Assembly: GCA_905202255.1 (NCBI GenBank) | Contig: CAJKRH010000032.1 | Span: 1 to 21,754, forward strand | Source of the DNA: an uncultured Ruminococcus sp. | GTDB lineage: Bacteria > Bacillota > Clostridia > Oscillospirales > CAG-272 | Length of the DNA: 21,754 nucleotides | Reading direction: 5' to 3' | In this document: piece after piece, positions 16,225 through 21,754 of the stretch | How positions within the stretch are numbered: position 1 is the first letter of the stretch | Layout of the letters: each line of letters begins with the position of its first letter | The notes under the pieces: generated by a model | Database searches by the model: none | The model's input: the letters and a program-made list of their open reading frames with translations, nothing else | Told to the model about the DNA's origin: nothing | Made by a program: the position numbers and the translations under genes

Positions 16225-16379
16225 TGTAGAATACTTCTCGCTTTCGTTGCCACACTACTTGTATAATCTGCCCTTTTAATAAGCGAATTATTGCGATAGG
16301 TATATCTACCGTTATTTGAATACGCTTATAAAAGGGCACAATAACCCTATTGACAGATATTTAAAAAAGTAATGTGGCA
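16201..16379 (-). ncRNA. Structured leader RNA or small RNA upstream of the LRR-dockerin gene
   Basis: A consensus promoter at 16385-16413 would start a minus-strand transcript at about 16379. A 13-bp closing stem pairs 16367-16379 with 16248-16260 (one G-U). Inside it, an asymmetric loop (28 nt and 8 nt) leads to a 15-16-bp stem (16323-16338 with 16269-16285, one bulge) capped by a 37-nt AT-rich loop with a small GGTA/TACC hairpin. A 10-bp intrinsic terminator follows at 16201-16224. A 7-bp pairing AGCGAGA (16236-16242) with TCTCGCT (16212-16218) would break the terminator and could act as antiterminator. No riboswitch class was recognised. The LRR-dockerin ATG is 84 bases beyond, and no good promoter is visible in between. 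Confidence 0.7.
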
Positions 16380-16384
16380 TACTA

Positions 16385-16413
16385 ATGATAGCACATTACG
16401 ATACAGTTGTCAA
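16385..16413 (-). promoter_or_regulatory. Promoter of the structured RNA / LRR-dockerin transcript
   Basis: Minus-strand TTGACA (16408-16413), 17-base spacer and TATCAT (16385-16390). It lies just after the rplS terminator, so the RNA is an independent transcription unit and not an rplS 3' UTR. Confidence 0.85.
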
Positions 16414-16444
16414 CAATTTACGGGAAATATTCCGTTATAATACA

Positions 16445-16472
16445 AAAAATCCCACCGATTGGTGGGATTTTT
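16445..16472 (-). terminator. Terminator of rplS
   Basis: Twelve-bp symmetric stem (16445-16456 with 16461-16472; core CCCACC/GGTGGG), 4-base loop, with A5 and T5 flanks. It starts about 6 bases beyond the rplS stop on the minus strand. Confidence 0.93.
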
Positions 16473-16477
16473 CTTTG

Positions 16478-16819
16478 TCAGATAAGCTCTTTAACCTTAG
16501 CCTGCTTACCAACTCTCTCGCGGATATAGTAGAGTTTAGCGCGGCGAACTTTACCGCGGCGTACAACTACTACCTTCTCTACATTGGGAGAATGAAGCGG
16601 GAAGGTTTTCTCAACACCTACACCGTAAGCAATGCGTCTTACAGTAAAGGTTTCGGAAATACCGCCGTTTTTCTTGGCGATAACCGTACCTTCGAAAAGC
16701 TGAATTCTTTCTCTGGTACCTTCCTTGATTTTGTTGTGAACAACGACAGTATCACCTATTTCGAAAGCGGGGATATCTGTCTTGAGCTGCTCGTTTACAA
16801 AAGCCTGAATCTTGTCCAT
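16478..16819 (-). CDS. rplS: 50S ribosomal protein L19
   Basis: 113 residues: MDKIQAFVNEQLKTDIPAFE, then GDTVVVHNKIKEGTRERIQL, FEGTVIAKKNGG, FTVRRIAYGVGVEKTFPLHS and the basic end VRRGKVRRAKLYYIRER, all typical of L19, which sits at the 30S-50S interface. The ATG at 16819 is preferred over an upstream in-frame start because AGGAGGA lies 9 bases before it, and the extra 38 residues would extend over the leader. In most Bacillota rplS sits with rpsP, rimM and trmD; here it stands alone with its own promoter and terminator. Confidence 0.96.
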   Translation of the reverse strand: MDKIQAFVNEQLKTDIPAFEIGDTVVVHNKIKEGTRERIQLFEGTVIAKKNGGISETFTVRRIAYGVGVEKTFPLHSPNVEKVVVVRRGKVRRAKLYYIRERVGKQAKVKELI

Positions 16820-16834
16820 TTTGAGCCGTCCTCC

Positions 16835-16898
16835 TTTTGAAATCTGCGGATGTTCATGCGAGCATGCAGCGGACCATCCTGCTTTGCATAATGCAACA
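16835..16898 (-). promoter_or_regulatory. rplS 5' leader, candidate L19 autoregulatory motif
   Basis: The roughly 80-nt 5' UTR contains TTGCAT/ATGCAA with a 1-base centre (about 16884-16896), an outer GGATG/CATCC pair and an inner CTGC/GCAG pair around a CATG-rich loop, all just before the ribosome binding site. An L19 leader motif is known before rplS in Bacillota and is thought to give feedback by L19. Assignment here rests on position and hairpins only. Confidence 0.5.
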
Positions 16899-16904
16899 AT
16901 CAGT

Positions 16905-16933
16905 ATTATACCATCAAAAGCCGCAATATGCAA
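16905..16933 (-). promoter_or_regulatory. Promoter of rplS
   Basis: Minus-strand TTGCAT (16928-16933), 17-base spacer and TATAAT (16905-16910). The -35 box is only about 20 bases from the MFS gene stop, and no strong terminator separates the two. Confidence 0.82.
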
Positions 16934-16954
16934 TAGTTTTATGAAAAAAAGTTT

Positions 16955-18286
16955 TTATTTTTTTGCGGGTGCGGGATAATGATACTTCGGTGTGACTATC
17001 GGAAGCAGGCGCATTATCACAAAAGCCGTCACATAATGCATAAACCAGCAGGCGACAAGCAGCAGCGGAGCCGCCGAAAGCGGGAAGCCGAAGAAATTCA
17101 AAGCGCGCTCGCCCATTATAGAAGTAAAGAGTGTTCCGACCATCATTCCCGAGAACGATGCGAGATTGCTGACAATAAGCTGGAATGAGAGATAATTTGT
17201 CCTGTCCTCATCGGGAAGATTTATATACGGCACGGAGGCGATTATCGTATTCATGACAACGCCGAGCACATGCTGCGAAAGGCGCACCGAGAGATAGAGC
17301 CATGAGGAATTTGCCTCATTTACAAAGGCATAAACAAGATATGTGGCTCCCTGAATCACACAGGCTATGGCGAGCGCACGAAACCATGTATTTTCCGCGA
17401 TAAATTTATTCCACATCCTGCCGAAAACGATGAAAAAGAGGAAATAAGTCGCATTTATCGCATTCATGAAGGTATAGCTGATATGCACATCATTTATCAG
17501 ATAGGCATTGAGCGTGGCATTCGGCAGATTTGTCGTGAAGCCATAGAGAAAAAGTATGACCATCGAGCAGAAAAACGCCTTGTTTTTCACGGGTTTTATG
17601 AAAACATCGGCAAGTTTTACCTTTTCGCCGGAGGTTTCGTATTCATATTCCTTCGGGATACAGAGCAGGACTGTATCAAGCACGGTGAGCACATACGAAA
17701 TAATTCGCAATGTTGTCATCATAGTCAACTGCGAGGGAGAACCGGCGAGCCTGTCTGTCGCAACAGAGCCGATGAGCGCAAAAAGATATACCGTAAGGCT
17801 GTTTATACAGCCGTTAAACATAAAATAAGCAGAGCGGACATCTTCTGTCAGAAATTTCGCATGCCATGCGGAATAGCCCGAGCCGAAAAGTGCCGATATG
17901 GAATTTGCCAGCGCGACGATGATGATAAAGCCGATAACTCTTGCTCTTTTTTCATGAACAAGAGAAGGCAGAAATGTTATGCCGAGGATATTTATCGTAT
18001 TTGTGAGAATGCGCACAAAAGCCAGCAGCCATTTTCTTTTGCGAAAGCGTTCGAGTATCGATGGCGAAAAGATATTGAGCAGGCAGGCAAGGCTCGGGAT
18101 GAAGGTCAGTATACCGATGCTGACGACATCTATCCCATAGAGCAGCAGGAAGCCCGTATAAAAAACGCCACCCGTGAACTGCGCGGCAATACTTGCGAGT
18201 ATCCCGCTTGCCAATATGCAGAGTCTGCCGCGAGAATGTTCTTCGCGGGGAGAAAATACCTTTTTTAATGTGCGGAAAAATTCCAT
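16955..18286 (-). CDS. Major facilitator superfamily (MFS) permease
   Basis: 443 residues with about 12 hydrophobic segments in two halves, joined by a hydrophilic loop near the middle (KEYEYETSGEKVKLADVFIK). A basic loop after the second segment (ERFRKRKWLLAFVR) resembles a degenerate MFS motif A. The substrate cannot be inferred; the closest general type is the uncharacterised single-component permeases of Clostridia. The ATG at 18286 is chosen because GAGGT lies just upstream; a GTG four codons earlier has no ribosome binding site. It has its own promoter and is not clearly in an operon with the neighbouring solute-binding protein gene, since a strong terminator (18440-18472) lies between. 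Confidence 0.85.
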   Translation of the reverse strand: MEFFRTLKKVFSPREEHSRGRLCILASGILASIAAQFTGGVFYTGFLLLYGIDVVSIGILTFIPSLACLLNIFSPSILERFRKRKWLLAFVRILTNTINILGITFLPSLVHEKRARVIGFIIIVALANSISALFGSGYSAWHAKFLTEDVRSAYFMFNGCINSLTVYLFALIGSVATDRLAGSPSQLTMMTTLRIISYVLTVLDTVLLCIPKEYEYETSGEKVKLADVFIKPVKNKAFFCSMVILFLYGFTTNLPNATLNAYLINDVHISYTFMNAINATYFLFFIVFGRMWNKFIAENTWFRALAIACVIQGATYLVYAFVNEANSSWLYLSVRLSQHVLGVVMNTIIASVPYINLPDEDRTNYLSFQLIVSNLASFSGMMVGTLFTSIMGERALNFFGFPLSAAPLLLVACWFMHYVTAFVIMRLLPIVTPKYHYPAPAKK

Positions 18287-18316
18287 GGCACACCTCACAG
18301 AATATATTTCACTCGT

Positions 18317-18345
18317 ATTTTACAACAAAATGCCGATTATGTCAA
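18317..18345 (-). promoter_or_regulatory. Promoter of the MFS gene
   Basis: Minus-strand TTGACA (18340-18345), 17-base spacer and TAAAAT (18317-18322), about 30 bases before the start codon. Confidence 0.82.
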
Positions 18346-18430
18346 CATCAAAAAGCATTTTTCCTGCGTGAAAATCAGGGATGTGACCCGCGTACTTTCC
18401 TTGGCTTTTTCCCCGGCAGTTTTCCCCGCA

Positions 18431-18472
18431 AAAAATCAAAAACCCTCGCGGGCAAACAAGCCGCGAGGGTTT
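18431..18472 (-). terminator. Terminator of the solute-binding protein gene
   Basis: Perfect 12-bp stem AAACCCTCGCGG (18440-18451) with 18461-18472, 9-base loop, followed on the minus strand by T-rich GGGTTTTTGATTTTTT. It starts 17 bases after the stop codon. Confidence 0.93.
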
Positions 18473-18489
18473 CGGATATTCATATAGAA

Positions 18490-20100
18490 TTATTTGTCTG
18501 CAAACTTCTTAACATTTGCACGATATTCATCGAGCTTGGAGTTTGTAGCTGCAGACTTGGAAGCTATAGCCTTAGAGAACATGTTCTTGCCTGTGCTGAT
18601 ATAGCTTGCAACAGTGGATGTGATACCCATGTTGCCGAGGTAGTCCATATCCCATACACGACCCTTGAATACGATATCGAGCATTTCGCCTGCGCCGTCA
18701 TCGCAGAATACCTGAGTCTTGTAGTAGTTTACATACTCGGGATACAGGAGCTTCTGAGAATGGAAGGCGAATACTTCGATGAAGCTTGCGATATTGTCAA
18801 GGTCGGAGATAGCTGCAGATGCTGCGAGAGCATATGCACGGTTACATACCATCGTGTAGTAGCTTTCCTGCTCCTCATTGTACTTCGGGAAAGGAACGCA
18901 GGAGAAGTTAGCATTTTCATCGTCAACAAGGCTGGCGGCGGCGAGACACTCGGAAGCGAAGAGAGTCTGACCGTTTGTGAAGGATCCGCGAGCCTTGGCT
19001 ATAGCGTTGATAGCTGTGAAGCCTTCGTTGTTAACGAGCTTGGAAGCCTTATCAATAGCTGCGGAGAGAGCCGCAACATCAACGGTATCCTTGCTTACGG
19101 CAACAACCTTGTTTGTAGCGGTATCTCTTATGGCACCTCTGCCGCCGATACCGAACCAGATAGCATTGTTGACATATCCGTTGGCGTATGTTGTGAGACC
19201 GAATACGTCGCCGTCATCATAGTTCATCTTCTGGTCGCCGTTTACATCGTTCCTTGTGGCGTCCATCATGCCGAGCATAACATCAACTGTCCACTTGCCG
19301 TCCTTAACTGTCTGATAGAGGTCGACATTTGTCTTGCCTGCTGCAAGAAGAGCCTCATAAACAGTCATGTTGAAGTAGAGCATCCAGGATGCATCATAGC
19401 TGATGAGGTTCCAGGGACCGGAAAGCTGGAAGATTCTGTTTACACCGTCATCATTTACATTGTATGTGTCGATGAAGCTCTGGTCAAACCAGTCGTGTGT
19501 AAGATCGATATCAAGCTTTGCAAAGTTTACAAGCTCTGCATTTGCTCTGCCGAGAGAGTACTGATACTCAGCAAAGTCAACAGTGTGCTTACCTGTCTGG
19601 ATATCAGTGGAGATAAGGCTGTAGCCCGTAGCAGAGTCGTCGCACTGGATCTCTTTTATCTTGCAGTTGTAAAGAGACTCAACAGTCTTTGTTCTGTTGA
19701 TGGAAGCCTCTGTGATGATATTGTCCTCGCCTGTTGCTTCGGGAGCGATGGGATACTCATCCCAGTCACCCTTCTTCTGAATAGCGAAAACAAACTCTCT
19801 GCTGTTGAAGTTTACATCCATGAAATCGGGATGCTTTGTCTTGCCGCTCAGATCGTCGCCTGAGCTGCCGGGTTCGGTTGTGCTGCTGGAGGAAGCTGTT
19901 GTTCCGTTGCTGTCTGTCGTGCCAGAAGAAGCGGTCGTGCCGTCATTATCGGTTGATGTCGTGCTGTCACCCTTGGAAGAAGAAGTAGTGACATCGGGCT
20001 TCTTTGTCGTCGTCGTTTCGGGGTCATTGCCGCAGGCAACGAGAGAAACCGCTACCACCAGCATTGCGATCGCAATGAGAAGTGAAAGAATTCTCTTCAT
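18490..20100 (-). CDS. Extracellular solute-binding lipoprotein (ABC-type, family 1-like)
   Basis: 536 residues. A lipoprotein signal with lipobox LVAC (Cys23) is followed by a Thr/Ser/Gly linker to about residue 75, then a large periplasmic-binding-type fold (REFVFAIQKKGDWDEYPIAP, NRTKTVESLYNCKIKEI, GPWNLISYDASWMLYFNMTV). A Ca-loop-like insert DVNGDQKMNYDDGD lies near residues 283-296, a pattern often seen in sugar-binding proteins of gut Clostridia. It probably captures an oligosaccharide for an ABC importer, but no permease or ATPase genes are adjacent, so it may share components encoded elsewhere. The ATG at 20100 is supported by AAGGAG 8 bases upstream; a TTG 18 bases earlier precedes that site and is rejected. 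Confidence 0.85.
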   Translation of the reverse strand: MKRILSLLIAIAMLVVAVSLVACGNDPETTTTKKPDVTTSSSKGDSTTSTDNDGTTASSGTTDSNGTTASSSSTTEPGSSGDDLSGKTKHPDFMDVNFNSREFVFAIQKKGDWDEYPIAPEATGEDNIITEASINRTKTVESLYNCKIKEIQCDDSATGYSLISTDIQTGKHTVDFAEYQYSLGRANAELVNFAKLDIDLTHDWFDQSFIDTYNVNDDGVNRIFQLSGPWNLISYDASWMLYFNMTVYEALLAAGKTNVDLYQTVKDGKWTVDVMLGMMDATRNDVNGDQKMNYDDGDVFGLTTYANGYVNNAIWFGIGGRGAIRDTATNKVVAVSKDTVDVAALSAAIDKASKLVNNEGFTAINAIAKARGSFTNGQTLFASECLAAASLVDDENANFSCVPFPKYNEEQESYYTMVCNRAYALAASAAISDLDNIASFIEVFAFHSQKLLYPEYVNYYKTQVFCDDGAGEMLDIVFKGRVWDMDYLGNMGITSTVASYISTGKNMFSKAIASKSAATNSKLDEYRANVKKFADK

Positions 20101-20132
20101 AAAAATACTCCTTTTCAAATTTTATCATAATA

Positions 20133-20144
20133 AGGGTTTACCCT
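20133..20144. promoter_or_regulatory. Short palindrome downstream of the solute-binding gene start
   Basis: AGGGT-TT-ACCCT lies about 10-20 bases after the predicted transcription start. The position would suit a repressor operator, but the palindrome is short and no cognate regulator is in the window. Confidence 0.3.
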
Positions 20145-20158
20145 ATATGTTTAAGGTC

Positions 20159-20187
20159 ATTATAGCATTTTTCTTTGAATTTGTCAA
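20159..20187 (-). promoter_or_regulatory. Promoter of the solute-binding protein gene
   Basis: Minus-strand TTGACA (20182-20187), 17-base spacer and TATAAT (20159-20164): perfect consensus, unusually strong for a sugar-binding protein, fitting a highly expressed lipoprotein. Confidence 0.92.
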
Positions 20188-20273
20188 TAGTCTTGCTTCA
20201 CAAAGCATAGTTTTCCATACATTTGTAACAACCAAAATATCCGCAGTTGCTTTTTTTGCCGTCCGATGTATAT

Positions 20274-20345
20274 AAAAAATGGCAAGCCGCGGATTTTTTG
20301 GTCTATCATGCGGCGTATTTCCGCTCCAAAAATGCCCGCGGCTTG
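20274..20345 (-). terminator. Terminator with a large loop after the 370-residue lipoprotein
   Basis: Perfect inverted repeat CAAGCCGCGG (20283-20292) and CCGCGGCTTG (20336-20345), separated by 43 bases, followed on the minus strand by a CA and six T. It begins about 10 bases after the lipoprotein stop. The long apical region can fold further (GCGG/CCGC elements). Confidence 0.75.
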
Positions 20346-20355
20346 TCATATCCGG

Positions 20356-21468
20356 TTATTTTGCCGATGTTGCCTCGGAAGCTTCAATATAACTCTTATA
20401 GGAATTGAGCTGTTCGGGTGTTCCGCCGAAGATGATATAATCTATCTCTACCCTGTCGTCCTTTTTTATCAGTGCGCGGGAATCGAGGCGCGAGAAATAT
20501 TCCTTGAATGCGTCATAGTCGGCGGCACTCTCGTTTTCCTCGAATTTGTTGTTCAGATATGCATTAGCATATGAGCAGGTCGAGCCGAGCAGATGAAAAC
20601 GCAGTCCCGTCACTTCATAATTCTGCTTCCATGTCCAGTTGTTTCCGGGAGCGATGCCGGGGAGCATTACGCCCTTGCCCGAGGGATAAGTTGCGGCATA
20701 GGTGATATCATAGATATAGGTTCTGTATTCGGGCTGATGCTCGCGTATGCCCATCACGCAGAACTGCGTCGAAGCATATGCCGAAGCATTGTTGAATGCC
20801 ATTGCTATCTTATTGTTGTCGCCCGGGTTTTTGATTCTTATCTTCATATACTGATGACCGCCGCCCCATTTTCCGTCGACGCCCACATTGTCATATGAAT
20901 GCGGATAGCCCGACCATGTGCCGTAGCCCGAGAAAAGCTCGCCTTCAAAATCGTAGTCCGGCAGGTCGTCAAACATTATGGCAAAGGTGTTTACCGGATA
21001 GTAGCAGGTATCGCTGTCGCGGATGAACCATTGCGAATCGCTGAGAGCCGCTTTTTCGCCCGCGGCTTTGAAGGTGCCGTCTTTATTTGCCGTGATTATC
21101 ATGGAATCCTCGGTAAATTCAACGGAAATCGCCTCTTTATCATAGGTGAGGCGCTCGATGATTGATTCATGCGAGGTAAGATGATTATCTGCGGCGCGGC
21201 TTTTTGTGCCGAAATCAAGTCTTGCATAGACGGGACGCAGTGTAGTCGAGACGGCGGTGTCGGAGGTGGACTCTGATGTTGTGCCTGCGGCAGAATCGGT
21301 TGTTTGCGTAGTGCTTGTCGTTTCTGTCGTCATGCCCGAGTCCGTATCGGAATGCGATGTCGCACTTGTATCTGCCGTGCTGTCCGATGAACTGCTCATA
21401 GTCGGCTCACCGCAGGAACAAAGCAGAGCACATATGCAAAGCAATATCAGAAATATAGTCTTTTTCAT
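20356..21468 (-). CDS. Ser/Thr-linker lipoprotein, unknown function
   Basis: 370 residues. A lipobox LLCSC (Cys19) is followed by a Ser/Thr-rich low-complexity linker to about residue 75, then a soluble domain rich in aromatics and Gly (FSGYGTWSGYPHSYDNVG, GKWGGGHQYMKIRIKNPG, NNWTWKQNYEVTGLRFHL). It ends in DRVEIDYIIFGGTPEQLNSY, a pattern I associate with beta-sandwich carbohydrate-binding or galactose-binding-like modules in gut bacterial glycan-handling proteins. A cell-surface carbohydrate-binding role is an inference; no catalytic motif was recognised. The ATG at 21468 is chosen over one 60 bases upstream because the lipoprotein signal begins there and GGAAGGAA precedes it. The promoter is unclear; a weak TTCAAA-17-TATACG is possible. 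Confidence 0.75.
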   Translation of the reverse strand: MKKTIFLILLCICALLCSCGEPTMSSSSDSTADTSATSHSDTDSGMTTETTSTTQTTDSAAGTTSESTSDTAVSTTLRPVYARLDFGTKSRAADNHLTSHESIIERLTYDKEAISVEFTEDSMIITANKDGTFKAAGEKAALSDSQWFIRDSDTCYYPVNTFAIMFDDLPDYDFEGELFSGYGTWSGYPHSYDNVGVDGKWGGGHQYMKIRIKNPGDNNKIAMAFNNASAYASTQFCVMGIREHQPEYRTYIYDITYAATYPSGKGVMLPGIAPGNNWTWKQNYEVTGLRFHLLGSTCSYANAYLNNKFEENESAADYDAFKEYFSRLDSRALIKKDDRVEIDYIIFGGTPEQLNSYKSYIEASEATSAK

Positions 21469-21754
21469 TGAAATTCCTTCCTTGTGTAAACTATATGGTA
21501 TTTTTATTTTAAGCGTATAATCGCGCATTAAAATTGTTTGAAGAAAGGAATAATTTTATGCGGAAAAGCATTTTGCAAGTTTTTCCTTGAAAAAAATTCG
21601 GGAGGGGAGTTTTTTGATATTTCTTTTGCGCTTACATATGCAAATTTTCTTATAATGTTCTTTTCGCTTGTCCGAAAAGAAACTTGAAGTAACTTTTCTT
21701 TTATCGTACTTTTGCATGACCAAGAGGAGGGTTCAGGGTGGCGAAGCCACCTCT
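21469..21754. other. Non-coding right end of the window
   Basis: No credible gene on either strand. The segment is AT-rich with T-runs near 21610-21640, and holds only weak promoter-like boxes for the lipoprotein gene. A ten-codon ORF (21559-21591) with an AAAGGAA site is too short to support. Confidence 0.6.
21736..21752. repeat. GCGAAGC-centred hairpin at the window edge
   Basis: GGTGGC-GAA-GCCACC (6-7 bp stem, GAA loop) has the same loop and closing pairs as the two hairpins in the 7102-7169 element, with a different outer stem. AGAGG at 21723-21727 can also pair with the final CCTCT. The window ends inside this structure, so it may be part of a longer repeat. Confidence 0.6.

Noticed and set aside
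16201..16379. 6S RNA, SRP RNA or a known riboswitch
   Set aside because: The closing-stem/internal-loop layout recalls 6S RNA, but the terminal stem is too short and the terminator lies outside the closing stem. No SRP, T-box, c-di-GMP or other conserved core was found by eye. It is kept as unknown pending an Rfam search.
16478..16933. Longer 151-residue version of L19
   Set aside because: The extra 38 residues read through the leader and promoter; the ribosome binding site and family start agree with the ATG at 16819.
18193..19863. 556-residue plus-strand ORF
   Set aside because: Antisense to the solute-binding protein gene, running across its terminator and into the MFS start region; low-complexity Val/Cys-rich product with no recognisable domain.

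Overview
The window looks like part of the chromosome of a fermentative, probably gut or rumen, member of the Clostridia (Bacillota). The reasons are Firmicutes-style gene order (infC-rpmI-rplT; dprA-topA), strong GGAGG ribosome binding sites, many TTGACA-17-TATAAT promoters, two giant BspA-type leucine-rich-repeat (LRR_5) surface proteins, and a type I dockerin, which points to a cellulosome-like cohesin/dockerin system elsewhere in the genome. Species cannot be fixed from the sequence.

Left part (1-7012), plus strand, housekeeping. A GAA microsatellite opens the window. Then come upp (uracil salvage) with its own promoter and terminator; the infC-rpmI-rplT translation operon with a long attenuator-type leader and an apparent ATA start codon on infC; a TrmH/SpoU-family RNA 2'-O-methyltransferase closely followed by dprA; and topA with its own promoter and a hairpin-forming 5' UTR.

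Middle part (7013-16117), minus strand, surface module. There are two paralogous secreted LRR_5 proteins of 1567 and 1264 residues. The first (three LRR blocks and a 300-residue C-terminal region, no dockerin) is followed, seven bases after its stop, by the ribosome binding site of a 38-residue acidic peptide gene. The second (two LRR blocks, a Cys/His/Trp-rich array with a 48-residue period, then a two-repeat dockerin) is preceded by a separately promoted, strongly structured RNA of about 180 nt that ends in an intrinsic terminator. This RNA is either a new attenuator/riboswitch-like leader or a small RNA. Both surface genes end on the same roughly 100-bp terminator cassette. The 7-kb copy carries an extra 64-bp MITE/REP-like insertion with 10-bp terminal inverted repeats, GATT direct repeats and two GCGAAGC mini-hairpins.

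Right part (16445-21754), minus strand: a stand-alone rplS (L19) with its own promoter, probable leader and terminator; an MFS permease; a family-1-type solute-binding lipoprotein with no permease genes next to it; and a Ser/Thr-linker lipoprotein of unknown function. Each has its own promoter or terminator, so these are mostly single-gene units. The last 290 bases are non-coding and end in another GCGAAGC-centred hairpin cut by the window edge.

The most promising unexplained items are the structured RNA at 16201-16379, the small peptide gene at 7197-7313, and the mini-element inserted in the duplicated terminator cassette.
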